Shown piece after piece: positions 1 to 9,241 of a stretch of 64,000 nucleotides of DNA. How positions within the stretch are numbered: position 1 is the first letter of the stretch; every line of letters begins with the position of its first letter. Under the pieces are notes generated by a model, which saw only the letters and a program-made list of their open reading frames with translations, had not been told where the DNA came from and searched no databases. This stretch comes from Bacteroidales bacterium (GTDB lineage: Bacteria; Bacteroidota; Bacteroidia; Bacteroidales; UBA932), in the NCBI GenBank assembly GCA_017559545.1, contig JAFYRK010000113.1:31803-95802 (forward strand). Reading direction: 5' to 3'. The translations under genes and the position numbers were made by a program.

Positions 1-1174
1 ACAACGCAATCACAGCATTTCCGTTTGCATTAGCCTTAAGAGCAAAAGAGATTCTTCCGCTATCACCGATACCCACATTTGAAACAATAGATTCAGTACC
101 GGTCGACCAGAGCCATTTTGCTCTATATCCATCAGTATATGGCTTGCTACCTGCAAAGACATTTACCTTATCAACGCTTCTTGAATCAAACTGATAGTAA
201 CCGCCTTCCTTGACGATATAACAGTTCGATGGCATATATGTTCCATTGTAGCTGTCAATTCTGACTGGAGTCATAACACCCTTGCCACTTGCAATCTTCG
301 CATCAATATCCTTGAACTCAAACTTATAAAGTGCCTGACCGTTCATCTTGTTAGGGTTAACCTTGAATGTCACCTTCTGTCCGTTGGTCATCTCAAGGAT
401 GAACTGACAGTTTGCATTGCTGAGATCTACAGGGTTGATTGCTACCCAAGCATCCTGAGGATCTTTCATCTTTGCAGTAGCAGGGAAATTGATTACGAGA
501 GTCTTTCCTTCATCGCCCTGTGCAGCAGACACAACAGTACCATCCTCAAGGTTTACATTTACAGCACCTACAAAAGCCACGTCAGCCTTCATTGTGAGTG
601 ACTTGATGGTAGCCTGCTCGTAAATACAGCCACGTCCGTCAATATGGAACTGAACGAAGGCGAGAGGATGCTTGAAGAGCATCTTATAAGCACCACTTTC
701 AGAATCATAGTGCTCGCTTGATGCTTTACCCAACATGAAATCTGTATAACCAACGATTGAATTCACATCGGCTGATTGATTAACCGACGTAGGGATAGTA
801 AGAGACAATGCTGTATGATCGTTGCCATATTCAGCATTGTAAGGATAGATAGCATAGAGTTCAAAGTCTGCAGCAGGGGTCAAAGTACCTTTGAAAAGGC
901 CAGACTGAGTCCCCGCTGTAGTCTCATCCAATGTAAGTTGAGCATTCAAATTTGTTGCACTACCTTTTTCCCAAACACTAAGACAGTCTCCTGCTTTCCA
1001 TACAATGTCCTTGCAGTTGCAAAGTTCTGTCTTTGTAAAGACATCAGAAGAAGCCAATAGAGAAAAATTAGCATCCTGAACATCAGGGTCGACAGGCTCA
1101 CCTGTCTGTGGTTCTTTCGCACAACCCGCTATCGCCAGAGCCGAAAGAAAGAAAATCACAAGTTTCTTGTTCAT
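1..1174 (-). CDS. Fimbrillin-like surface lipoprotein (3' end outside window)
   Basis: The frame is open from an ATG at 1174 to the left edge, giving 391 codons without a stop. The N-terminus is a lipoprotein signal with lipobox AIAGC (Cys about residue 18) followed by a short Pro/Asp linker. The body reads like the Bacteroidetes fimbrillin (Mfa-like) family: an early DVFTKTE stretch, an ELYAIYPYN motif, and a late segment with PSNCYIVKEGGYYQFD, typical of the C-terminal half of these proteins. Known relatives are exported lipoproteins that form pili or surface adhesins; the role here is inferred. It lies 54 bp downstream of the esterase gene on the same strand and I see no clear promoter in the gap, so it may belong to the sigma-factor operon. 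Confidence 0.7.
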   Translation of the reverse strand, partial: MNKKLVIFFLSALAIAGCAKEPQTGEPVDPDVQDANFSLLASSDVFTKTELCNCKDIVWKAGDCLSVWEKGSATNLNAQLTLDETTAGTQSGLFKGTLTPAADFELYAIYPYNAEYGNDHTALSLTIPTSVNQSADVNSIVGYTDFMLGKASSEHYDSESGAYKMLFKHPLAFVQFHIDGRGCIYEQATIKSLTMKADVAFVGAVNVNLEDGTVVSAAQGDEGKTLVINFPATAKMKDPQDAWVAINPVDLSNANCQFILEMTNGQKVTFKVNPNKMNGQALYKFEFKDIDAKIASGKGVMTPVRIDSYNGTYMPSNCYIVKEGGYYQFDSRSVDKVNVFAGSKPYTDGYRAKWLWSTGTESIVSNVGIGDSGRISFALKANANGNAVIAL

Positions 1175-1228
1175 GTTTTTAAAATTTGGTTATTAACTAG
1201 TTATTGTACATTAAATTCAATCTGGAAA

Positions 1229-2827
1229 TCAACCGGCACCTTGAGACTTATATTCTATAGGTTCAGCCCATGAATCATATCCTGTTGATTTCAATATCCT
1301 GACATAAATTCTTCCATGGGAAACTGCATACAGGCTATTGCCGGAAAAAGCGATAAAATCCACCTTACGTCCTGGTACAGGAAGAATAGCCCTTACCCTG
1401 CCGTTATGGTCACAGACCTGTACACCGATTGGAGTCGCCACATACAGATTTCCATCAGTATCAAACTGCATATTACCATAAGGAGTATTGTTATGATTGT
1501 CGGTATTATGAAGCCAATAAAACTGCTGACCATATTTCAATGTTCCATCAGGAGCAATTATATAACTGATCAGCCAATTTGAATTCTTTTCAGAGCTGAT
1601 TAATATCTTTCCGTTTGGAGTTATAGCGAAAGCAGAGCCTCCTGTTGCAAGCGTTTCCAGTTTCTGAGGCTTTCTGCTGCCTTTCTTCTGCAGGAAAAGC
1701 CTGCCATCACAATCAGACATATAGATGTCGTCATTGTGCATTCTCGAAACCGAACATATGTTTTTCAAGCCTGTTTTCTTCAATTCGTCAGAAGATAATG
1801 TACGCTTATTCATATCAGGTATCAGCGATGTTGTATCAGACATCTCTCCAAGATATTTCCATCCTTCATCATCCTGACCAGGAAGAATTGAAAGCAGCAT
1901 ACCATTCATTGTCTTTCCTTTACGGACCTTGGTCGGCCATCCCCTCCATAGCCATCTCAAGGCATCCGGATAAGCCCTTTTACCAAAGAAGCCACTATGT
2001 GTTCCCCTGTCCCACTTGAAGTCATATTCGTACCCGGCAAAATTAAGTGCCGAGTCCATCAGCTGATTCTGCTCCCACCAATCTCCAAATATATGATTCC
2101 AGGTATCGTTAATTCCATCCTGAAGGAATATCCTTATCGGTTTTGGCTCTGTCTTCCTTATGATTGTCGGAAGCTCATTGCCGCCTCTCATAGCCACAAA
2201 TGTGCCTCGTGAACTATATATTCTCCTGAACAGATCAGGTCTTTCCCAGACTACATTGAAGGCAGCTATACCACTGCTGCTGGAACCTGTTATCGCCCTG
2301 TCATCAGGATCGTCAGATATCTGCACTTTTCTTCCATCCGGAGTTACGAGTGTGTTGACAAATGGGAGGACCTCTTTTTCAAGGAATTGAGCAAGGCGGT
2401 CATCAGTCCTGTCGTACTCATTGCTTCTATTGTATCTGACGATATTTCCGTCTTCATCCAGAATCTTTCCCCAATTGACGAACACTCCGATCATCACAGG
2501 GACTTCTTCTTTATATACGAGATTATCTACAACGTTCAGAGCCTCAAAAAAGGCACCATCGAGCCCCAGCAGAAGACACGCTGGCTGTTCTCCTGTATAT
2601 TTTGCAGGGACAAGCACCTGAAGAGTTCTGGTCGTTCCCGGATAAATAGCCGAATCTGTAAGAACTGTATCTATGACAACACCTTTCAAGCTATCCGGAA
2701 GCGGTGTAAAAACCGGGTCTTCAGGAGTCAGAACATTAAACTTCGTCTGAGCAGACGATGTCGCACACACCACCAATATCAGACAAAGCAAGGATATTAT
2801 TCTTATTCTGCACATTACCTTAGTCAT
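1229..2827 (-). CDS. Secreted esterase fused to SMP-30-like beta-propeller
   Basis: A 532-aa exported protein with a signal peptide ending near SSAQ. Residues about 40-310 resemble the enterochelin-esterase/putative esterase alpha/beta-hydrolase family: nucleophile motif GSSSSG, an acid in the DGINDTW segment and a histidine in RGTHSGFFG. The C-terminal part (about 340-530) has repeated strand-rich motifs such as GSAFAITPNGKILIS and GNMQFDTDGNLYVATPIG, as in SMP-30/gluconolactonase propellers. The chosen ATG overlaps the upstream stop (ATGACTAA), suggesting translational coupling; a GTG 12 bp upstream and an ATG 12 bp downstream are alternatives. It probably removes acyl groups from a glycan or siderophore-like substrate outside the inner membrane; the substrate is unknown. 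Confidence 0.75.
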   Translation of the reverse strand: MTKVMCRIRIISLLCLILVVCATSSAQTKFNVLTPEDPVFTPLPDSLKGVVIDTVLTDSAIYPGTTRTLQVLVPAKYTGEQPACLLLGLDGAFFEALNVVDNLVYKEEVPVMIGVFVNWGKILDEDGNIVRYNRSNEYDRTDDRLAQFLEKEVLPFVNTLVTPDGRKVQISDDPDDRAITGSSSSGIAAFNVVWERPDLFRRIYSSRGTFVAMRGGNELPTIIRKTEPKPIRIFLQDGINDTWNHIFGDWWEQNQLMDSALNFAGYEYDFKWDRGTHSGFFGKRAYPDALRWLWRGWPTKVRKGKTMNGMLLSILPGQDDEGWKYLGEMSDTTSLIPDMNKRTLSSDELKKTGLKNICSVSRMHNDDIYMSDCDGRLFLQKKGSRKPQKLETLATGGSAFAITPNGKILISSEKNSNWLISYIIAPDGTLKYGQQFYWLHNTDNHNNTPYGNMQFDTDGNLYVATPIGVQVCDHNGRVRAILPVPGRKVDFIAFSGNSLYAVSHGRIYVRILKSTGYDSWAEPIEYKSQGAG

Positions 2828-4862
2828 TAAATATTTCACGGCCTACATCCCAACCGTTTATAGAGAAGAATGAAGCGCAGAAGTTAGAGAAATCAACACT
2901 GCTGCCATAAGCTTCCGTCTGATTGAAATGCCAGTACTGCTCCGACATATATTCAGGACTCTCATCTACATATATATAACGATTGTAATATTTCTTCTTT
3001 GCAAATGTTCCCTTGATGCCAAGCTTGATATTTTCCGGAGTCATCACATAACATTCAAACACATTGCCAGCAGAGAATTTCTTCTGATCAGGCACAGTAA
3101 CAGGAGCATTCATAATGTCCTTGCGAAGTCTTTCGAACTGATCTGGAGTACGGATGCAATCATCTGCACGCCACCACATAGCCACTCCGGCAAGATCTCC
3201 GGAGGCTGGTACATCATCGTTAAGCCGGGTAGTGATACGCAAAGCAAAATGTCTCTTGTTGTCAGCGAGTACATAATAATTACGTGTAGGTGCAGTATCT
3301 TCTATCAAGGTATGCGGTCTGTCTGCACCTGTTTTATCGAATGTGTAAAGGAATCTGACAGAAACTACCACATGGTCTATCTTTATAAAGAAAGTAGTAC
3401 CTTGCGGAGCAGAAGAAAAATCAGTCACCTTAGTATTATCGACCCAGATCTCATCAACGTTGGTTTTTGGAATAAGAATGTGGGATGCGAGATTTTCAGC
3501 ATAAGGATTATCCCTTCCATTACCAGCCTGCATGACCACAAACTGATTGTTGTACTGAGAACGTGCATATGCATCTCTGAAACAGGTCCAGACGTGTGAA
3601 CTTTTACCCGGAAGGAAGCCATAAGGATCATTACGTCCTTCCATATAATGAGCAATATTTATATTTACCGGATGCTCATCTGTACATACCTTTATATTCA
3701 ATGACTTCTCTGTACCATTGCCTGTATAATGATGTCCGGCACTGCTGACACTATAATATTTATCTACATAGTTGATCGCATTCATCTGCCAATATGACTT
3801 CCCGTCTGCGTAAGTCGCTTTTTCATCACCAAAAATATATGCAGCAAGACGAGGATAAGTATTATTGACAGTCAAGGCAGATGCTGTCGGAGTCCATGCT
3901 GCAAGTTGATTATATGCATACATGGATTTTCCTGCAAACATACCTCCTGCAAGCTGATCTATCTTTCCACCGCTTCCACCGCGATAATAGCAGCGTGACA
4001 TAGCACCGCATGCCACTGAAGCAGGCGTATAATAATTGGCTGCAATCATCAGGGAAATATAATCACGAAGCTTTTCCGCCTGTTCATGAGCGACAGAATT
4101 CCTGACATAGTTACACATGAAGCCTACACATTCTGCAACTACACCCATATAGGTAGGACTATTATATTCGTGTACACCGGTTGTTGCTGCCAGATCATAG
4201 AATTTCTTAAGGCATTCATATCCTTTATCTGCCAACTGCTTCGTTGTAAGATTCAAAGAATCTCCCCAAGTGCGCGACGGATCAAGGTATTCGCCCATAG
4301 CAATAAGATTCCAAGCATGCATCATGTAGGTGTTGGAATATGTCGGAGCTAAGTTATCATGTATCCATAGAGCGTAAATTCCCTTGTCTACAAAATCGTC
4401 AAACGCTGCTTTTGTCTCAGCAGACCACGAAGGATAATATTCTGCCAATGCTACTGAAGCCAGCTGGAGTGCGAACTCGATGTTGTTTACATCTGAATAA
4501 TCAAGGGTAGCGCTCAAGGTTCTGGGAACACGGCCAAGTTCTTCTCCTGACTGAGCCTGAAGCGATCTGAATTTATTGATTGCCCATAGTATATCTTCTT
4601 CACTTCTGCCAGCAGCGCATGCTTCTATTATAAAATCGAAATACGTGGTAGTGTCAAAACCGTCTGCGCTGGCATATACAGACTCCCACAAAGAATCAGC
4701 TCTGTCAGGGTCAGAAATGACATTAACACGCTTTGGTGAACGATATAAGATTTCGGAATCCATACTACATACCTCTCCAGGATTGACATCAGTACAACCT
4801 GGCAGATAAAGAAAACATGACAGCCACACAGCTGCCATGTAAATCATATAAGTCTTAGGCAT
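2820..4862 (-). CDS. Large lipoprotein of unknown function, possible polysaccharide lyase/toroid
   Basis: 680 aa with a lipobox LPGC after a hydrophobic segment, so a predicted outer-membrane or surface lipoprotein. The N-terminal half is helical, rich in Trp/Tyr and Asn (for example LAEYYPSW, NTYMMHAWNLIAMGEYLDPS, GVHEYNSPTYMGV), which recalls alpha/alpha-toroid domains of heparinase-like or alginate-lyase-like enzymes. The C-terminal half looks beta-rich, as in the sandwich domain of such lyases. This fold assignment is from pattern only and I do not recognise a named family. ATG at 4862 is preferred over a GTG at 4886. It is 51 bp downstream of the sigma-factor gene and overlaps the esterase start, so the three are likely co-transcribed. 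Confidence 0.6.
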   Translation of the reverse strand: MPKTYMIYMAAVWLSCFLYLPGCTDVNPGEVCSMDSEILYRSPKRVNVISDPDRADSLWESVYASADGFDTTTYFDFIIEACAAGRSEEDILWAINKFRSLQAQSGEELGRVPRTLSATLDYSDVNNIEFALQLASVALAEYYPSWSAETKAAFDDFVDKGIYALWIHDNLAPTYSNTYMMHAWNLIAMGEYLDPSRTWGDSLNLTTKQLADKGYECLKKFYDLAATTGVHEYNSPTYMGVVAECVGFMCNYVRNSVAHEQAEKLRDYISLMIAANYYTPASVACGAMSRCYYRGGSGGKIDQLAGGMFAGKSMYAYNQLAAWTPTASALTVNNTYPRLAAYIFGDEKATYADGKSYWQMNAINYVDKYYSVSSAGHHYTGNGTEKSLNIKVCTDEHPVNINIAHYMEGRNDPYGFLPGKSSHVWTCFRDAYARSQYNNQFVVMQAGNGRDNPYAENLASHILIPKTNVDEIWVDNTKVTDFSSAPQGTTFFIKIDHVVVSVRFLYTFDKTGADRPHTLIEDTAPTRNYYVLADNKRHFALRITTRLNDDVPASGDLAGVAMWWRADDCIRTPDQFERLRKDIMNAPVTVPDQKKFSAGNVFECYVMTPENIKLGIKGTFAKKKYYNRYIYVDESPEYMSEQYWHFNQTEAYGSSVDFSNFCASFFSINGWDVGREIFND

Positions 4863-4913
4863 TCTTGTGTATTTTATATAGAACACACAATTCAGCCCTA
4901 TCCCCCAATCATC

Positions 4914-5444
4914 TTAAGAAATATTTTCACGAAGTTCAGCCAAGGCAAGTGTCATGTGACGTTCCACAGTCTTGACTGAAATCTGAAGAGCCTCCGCAAT
5001 CTGCTTATTTGTCATTCCTTGATTACGGCTCATGACAAAGACCGTTCTTCTCTGAATCGGCATCTTGGAAATAAGGTCTTGCATTCTGCTACGGGTCTCA
5101 TTGGCAATGACAATAAGATCCTGCCCCCCCCAAGTGGTACTTTGAAGTTTCTGAGCAACCTCTGACTCAAGACTTTCAGAAGGTTTATGATCTCTTAGGT
5201 AATTCATTATAAGCCGCTTCACTATTACATAAATATAATTCTGAAGCAGCTGATTCTCATCCAATTTAGCACGGCTGACCCATACCTTTATGAAGGCTTC
5301 CTGAACTATATCCTTAGCCGCATTACGATCCTTAATGATTGCGTCGGCAAAATTAACGAACCTGGCATAATATAGTCTGAACAGGATTTCATAGCTGTCA
5401 TGATCACCCTGTTTCAACCCCAATATGAGCTTACGTTCGTCCAT
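4914..5444 (-). CDS. ECF sigma-70 family factor (FecI-like), contains G8 tract
   Basis: 176 aa with the two-domain ECF layout: sigma-2 at about 10-85 (DAYxxLFRLYY-like start, then KDIVQEAFIKVW) and sigma-4 at about 115-172 (MPIQRRTVFVMSRNQGMTNKQIAEALQISVKTVERHM helix-turn-helix). The linker is coded through a run of eight G on the coding strand (8 C at 5124-5131), which reads Trp-Gly-Gly here; gain or loss of one G would separate the domains and inactivate the protein. Unlike many Bacteroidetes ECF factors, there is no FecR anti-sigma or SusCD pair next to it. It starts 12 bp after the SulP stop and precedes exported proteins, which it may control. Confidence 0.9.
   Translation of the reverse strand: MDERKLILGLKQGDHDSYEILFRLYYARFVNFADAIIKDRNAAKDIVQEAFIKVWVSRAKLDENQLLQNYIYVIVKRLIMNYLRDHKPSESLESEVAQKLQSTTWGGQDLIVIANETRSRMQDLISKMPIQRRTVFVMSRNQGMTNKQIAEALQISVKTVERHMTLALAELRENIS
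5124..5131 (-). repeat. G8 homopolymer inside sigma-factor gene
   Basis: Eight consecutive C on the plus strand, G on the coding strand, in the linker between the sigma-2 and sigma-4 domains. The current length keeps the reading frame. Runs of this length are known slippage sites in other bacteria; phase variation here is inference. Confidence 0.6.
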
Positions 5445-5456
5445 TTACACAAAGAT

Positions 5457-7166
5457 CTATTTCACAATTTCCCTTGCCTTTTCGAGAGCTGGAATGATAT
5501 GAGGGAAGATGTGGTCTGCACCGATCTCCTTATCCACACCAAACTTTTCAAGCGTAGCAAGAACCTTGTCAGTAACTCCGGAAAGAATCACTGTCACACC
5601 TCTCTTGCTTGTACGCTCGCAAAGGTTACGGAGGTTGTTGACTCCTGTCGAATCAATGAATGGAACCTTACGCATACGGATGATACGCACCTTGGTCTCA
5701 CCCGACTTCTTCATCTTCTCAAGTTCCTCGAAACGGCTGGCAAGTCCGAAGAAGAAAGGTCCGTCGATCTCATAGACCTCAACTCCCTGTGGAATATCAA
5801 GACGGTCAGTATCCTCCATTGCAGCCTTCTCCGGATCTTCTGTAGCCGCAAGGGTATTATCCTGCAGCACATTGATGTGCGAAGTCTCCATTACTCGACG
5901 TACGAAGAGTACAATAGCAAGAACAACACCCACCTCTATCGCAACTGTAAGGTCAACAATCACAGTAAGGAAGAATGTGATCAGAAGCACTGCAACATCT
6001 GATTTGTCACCACGGAGGAGATACTTGAACGTCTTCCACTCACTCATATTATATGCAACCTGCACAAGGATTGCAGCAAGACACGAAAGCGGAATGTAAA
6101 CCGCGTACGGCATGAGGAAGAGGTAGATAAGCAGAAGAACCACTGCATGTATGATACCTGTCACAGGGCTCTTTCCACCGTTATTGATACTGGCCATTGT
6201 TCTTGCAAGAGCACCAGTGGCCGGGATACCTCCGAAGAGAGGGGTCACGATATTTGCGATACCCTGACCGATCAGCTCTGTATTTGCATGATGCTGCTTA
6301 CCTGTCGCACCATCCGCCACCATCGCAGCAAGAAGCGACTCGATTGCGCAGAGAATTGCTATTGTAAACGCAGGTGATACCAAGCCCTTGATTGTCTCAT
6401 AGTCAAACTCTGGAGCAACAGGCTTAGGCATAGGAAGACCGTTTGCGAGTTCCGGGAACTTAGAACCGATTGTAGCCAGTTCTATACCCGCGAACTTACT
6501 TAGAAGAACTGAAGCAACGGTACCGATAATCAAAGCGATAAGCGATCCCGGAACCTTCTTGGTCACCTTACCCCAACTGAAACAGATAACAAGGCAGACC
6601 ATGCTCATTGCAAATTCCATCCAATTGATGTTTCCAATGTTCTGGAAATAACATCCCCACTGAGGAATAAATCCGGCAGGGACCTGAAGATCAAGTGGAA
6701 GACCGAAGAAATCCTTCATCTGCGTCGAGAAGATCGTAAGGGCAATACCACTGGTGAATCCGACAACGATAGGATAAGGGATGAACTTGAAGATTGCACC
6801 CATCCTGCACACACCCATAAGAACGAGGAAAACACCTGCCATTATAGTAGCGATGATGAGTCCCTGCATTCCATACTGGGATACGATACCGGCAACTATC
6901 ACGATGAATGCTCCCGTCGGACCGCCGATAAGGAAGTTGGATCCACCGAAGAAGGAGATAAGGAAACCTGCAACTATTGCTGTTATGAGACCCTGCTGAG
7001 GAGTCACGCCGCTGGCGATACCGAAGGCAATTGCCAGAGGGAGCGCAATGATGCCGACAATGATACCGGCAATAAGGTCAGACGTAAATTTTTGTCCGTC
7101 ATACTGACCTTTTTCGAACAACCCGAAAAGTTTGGGCTGGAATACGTCCTTAAGGTTAAATTTCAT
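5457..7166 (-). CDS. SulP-family anion transporter with STAS domain
   Basis: 569 aa. The N-terminal 400 residues hold about a dozen hydrophobic segments with family hallmarks (SDLIAGIIVGIIALPLAIAFGIASG near the start, GPTGAFIVIVAGI). The C-terminal STAS domain (about 440-565) has the conserved VPFIDSTGVNNL segment. SulP proteins move sulfate, bicarbonate or dicarboxylates across the inner membrane, usually with Na+ or H+; the substrate cannot be told from sequence alone. ATG at 7166 is chosen over a TTG two codons upstream. It sits between rsmD (19 bp upstream) and the sigma gene (12 bp downstream), all on one strand. Confidence 0.93.
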   Translation of the reverse strand: MKFNLKDVFQPKLFGLFEKGQYDGQKFTSDLIAGIIVGIIALPLAIAFGIASGVTPQQGLITAIVAGFLISFFGGSNFLIGGPTGAFIVIVAGIVSQYGMQGLIIATIMAGVFLVLMGVCRMGAIFKFIPYPIVVGFTSGIALTIFSTQMKDFFGLPLDLQVPAGFIPQWGCYFQNIGNINWMEFAMSMVCLVICFSWGKVTKKVPGSLIALIIGTVASVLLSKFAGIELATIGSKFPELANGLPMPKPVAPEFDYETIKGLVSPAFTIAILCAIESLLAAMVADGATGKQHHANTELIGQGIANIVTPLFGGIPATGALARTMASINNGGKSPVTGIIHAVVLLLIYLFLMPYAVYIPLSCLAAILVQVAYNMSEWKTFKYLLRGDKSDVAVLLITFFLTVIVDLTVAIEVGVVLAIVLFVRRVMETSHINVLQDNTLAATEDPEKAAMEDTDRLDIPQGVEVYEIDGPFFFGLASRFEELEKMKKSGETKVRIIRMRKVPFIDSTGVNNLRNLCERTSKRGVTVILSGVTDKVLATLEKFGVDKEIGADHIFPHIIPALEKAREIVK

Positions 7167-7185
7167 ACACAAATATTATAATACA

Positions 7186-7731
7186 CTACTGTTCTGATGG
7201 TTTCTCAAAAAACGAGAAGTGAACGTTACCATACTTACGCTCCTTGACGAAATACGGATTCGCCTCGAAATTATATTCTTCAGGATGCTCAAGAATAAAA
7301 TATGCACCCGGATGGAGAATGTCTTTAGAGAACACCTTATCCGGCAGATCTCCAAGACCTTCGATAGCGTAAGGAGGGTCAGCGAAGATTATATCGAATT
7401 TCTCATGACAGATATCCAGAAACTCAAAGACATTATGGCGCACCACTGTAAGATTATTCATCCCGAGAGAGGCAGCCTGCGATTTAATAAAATTGGCATG
7501 CAGAGGCGCCATCTCTACACAGTACACCATCGAAGCGCCACGCGAAGCGAACTCATAAGAAATCGCTCCAGTGCCACCAAAAAGGTCAAGAACCTTCAGT
7601 CCCTCCATCTCATACTCGTTGTTGAGTATATTGAAAAGACCTTCTTTGGCAAAATCCGTAGTCGGACGAGCCTTATAGCCTTGCGGCGGAAGTATGGCCT
7701 TCCCCTTATATTTTCCTCCGATTATCCTCAT
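7186..7731 (-). CDS. rsmD: 16S rRNA (guanine(966)-N2)-methyltransferase
   Basis: 181 aa, the usual RsmD length. It begins with the family signature MRIIGGKYKGK and PTTDFAKEGLFNIL, has the SAM-binding motif LDLFGGTGAIS (48-58) and the catalytic NPPY-type motif as DPPY (118-121). It methylates G966 of 16S rRNA during 30S assembly. It follows the DUF3822 gene by 3 bp, an arrangement common in Bacteroidetes. I saw no missing key residue. Confidence 0.96.
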   Translation of the reverse strand: MRIIGGKYKGKAILPPQGYKARPTTDFAKEGLFNILNNEYEMEGLKVLDLFGGTGAISYEFASRGASMVYCVEMAPLHANFIKSQAASLGMNNLTVVRHNVFEFLDICHEKFDIIFADPPYAIEGLGDLPDKVFSKDILHPGAYFILEHPEEYNFEANPYFVKERKYGNVHFSFFEKPSEQ

Positions 7732-7734
7732 TTA

Positions 7735-8415
7735 TTATATATGTTCTACGCTACGGAAATACCTATACAGAGACATCTCCTGTTCCTCTGACAAATGAGT
7801 TCTGAAATAAATGGATGACATCTCTGGATTCAGCTGAAGTTTCTTCATCGCCAGGAACACAAAATATTCGGCTGTGGTGAAGTCTGGAGCCTGAAACGAA
7901 TTACATAGCAGAAGAGTCTTACCCTGGGCTATTGCAAGGCAAAGCCAACCGTCCATATAAGCCGCTACAATCTTATTATAATCTGGAATATCAGCCATTG
8001 AAGAAAGCATGTAATATGCTTCAGGAAGCATTTTGCCCTTTGATCCGTCTGTACGGATAACTGTTTCTGAAACCACCTTCGGAAGAGTTCCTGCAAGACT
8101 GAGCGAATAAAGAAGGACCGCACCAAACTGAGGCACCTCGACATAACCCACATGATCCGACTCCTCCAAAGCCACAACTTCCGAAAGCAGCTGCCTTGTA
8201 GCCTCAGGAGCGTGGAACCCGCTAGGGACGAGTCCGAACTTAGGAGTAAATACTGACACATCCACCTGGTTGTAGCGCCTTCCGAACTCTGGTGTGTTGA
8301 AAATACGTTCAGCACTCATCCATTCAGAAGAGTGCTCACGTCCATCGGCATATAATCTAAAAGAATATCCACTCAAGCCGACTTGAATGGATATCCTGTT
8401 TTCTGTATCTATCAT
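7735..8415 (-). CDS. DUF3822 family protein
   Basis: 226 aa, matching the DUF3822 family of Bacteroidetes proteins, which adopt an actin-like/ASKHA-type fold by prediction and sit beside rsmD. Visible features are ISIQVGLSGYSFRLY at the N-terminus and a NSFQAPDFTTAEYFVFLAMKKL segment in the C-terminal half. ATG at 8415 lies 10 bp after the upstream stop; an earlier ATG at 8445 would overlap the upstream gene by 20 bp. Function is unknown. No signal peptide or membrane segment is seen. Confidence 0.8.
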   Translation of the reverse strand: MIDTENRISIQVGLSGYSFRLYADGREHSSEWMSAERIFNTPEFGRRYNQVDVSVFTPKFGLVPSGFHAPEATRQLLSEVVALEESDHVGYVEVPQFGAVLLYSLSLAGTLPKVVSETVIRTDGSKGKMLPEAYYMLSSMADIPDYNKIVAAYMDGWLCLAIAQGKTLLLCNSFQAPDFTTAEYFVFLAMKKLQLNPEMSSIYFRTHLSEEQEMSLYRYFRSVEHI

Positions 8416-8425
8416 AGTCGTATGA

Positions 8426-9130
8426 CTACTCCCAGTTACCTGCATTGTTGTTAGGCTGTGTTACACTGCCGACCTGAAGTCCCTGGTAACGTCCCTGATC
8501 TTCTCTCTCAGCATTGAGATTTACGATGAGCTGATGGTTAAGACCCTTGAGGAGAGACTTGAACGGCATTGAAGCCTCGAAGAGAGGCACATTCACACCT
8601 GATACCTTCTTGATTGTTGACTCCATGATGACTGAATCACCGCTGAATGGAATGAATGCGAGAGAATCAACATAGAAATCTGTGCGGTGTGTAAAGAGAG
8701 TATCCTTTACAGGGATCTCGCTTGTCACCTCAAATACAAGGTTCTGCTCACCTGCGAGATAAAGCTCATAAAGCTTCTCATTGAGCTTTGCTGGCTTAAG
8801 ATGACGATATCTCTGTGAGTACTTCTTGGTGTTTGCCATTGCAAGAGAGTCATCCTTCGATCCAACCTGAAGAGTGATCTTCATCTTTCCCTCATTATAG
8901 AACCACTTGAGCGAATCAACTGTAGACGCATAGTGAGCATGTACATTCTTGAACGCCACCTGAAGGTCGCGGATATCCTTAAGTCTCTGGATAGCCACGC
9001 TCTCACGATACTCTCTGTGCTTCTTGAATTCTACTGGCTCCTTGATGCTCTCTACATTGAGATAAACCAGACCCGCGATGCAGATCGGAAGGATAAGGTA
9101 AGTGAAAACCTTTCTGATAATTGTTCCCAT
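8426..9130 (-). CDS. Conserved single-pass membrane protein, unknown function
   Basis: 234 aa with one N-terminal membrane segment (about residues 8-26, TYLILPICIAGLVYLNV), then a charged helical stretch with KKHREYRESVAIQRLKDIRDLQVAFK, and a beta-rich exoplasmic domain. The protein likely is anchored in the inner membrane with the bulk in the periplasm. I do not recognise a named family. It is the first gene of the minus-strand run that continues through DUF3822 and rsmD, and has its own promoter in the divergent gap with nrnA. Confidence 0.75.
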   Translation of the reverse strand: MGTIIRKVFTYLILPICIAGLVYLNVESIKEPVEFKKHREYRESVAIQRLKDIRDLQVAFKNVHAHYASTVDSLKWFYNEGKMKITLQVGSKDDSLAMANTKKYSQRYRHLKPAKLNEKLYELYLAGEQNLVFEVTSEIPVKDTLFTHRTDFYVDSLAFIPFSGDSVIMESTIKKVSGVNVPLFEASMPFKSLLKGLNHQLIVNLNAEREDQGRYQGLQVGSVTQPNNNAGNWE

Positions 9131-9167
9131 TATTTATTGTTTTATTTTCTTTTTTTCAAAGGACGGA

Positions 9168-9198
9168 CAAAGTTAGGAAATTCATTTATGAATTGCAA
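9168..9198 (-). promoter_or_regulatory. Bacteroidetes-type promoter for the 9130-7186 genes
   Basis: On the minus strand, -7 box TAACTTTG lies at 9175-9168, with TTG at 9198-9196 and a 20-bp spacer. This places the transcript start near 9161 and leaves a leader of about 30 nt. Confidence 0.6.
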
Positions 9199-9200
9199 TA

Positions 9201-9216
9201 TAATTTTGTAATTTTG
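9201..9216 (+). promoter_or_regulatory. Two overlapping -7 boxes upstream of nrnA
   Basis: TAATTTTG occurs at 9201-9208 and again at 9209-9216, both matching TAnnTTTG, 26-41 bp before the nrnA ATG. No good -33 element is seen. They overlap the divergent minus-strand promoter region. Confidence 0.5.
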
Positions 9217-9241
9217 CACCTGTTAACAATATGCCTCAAGA

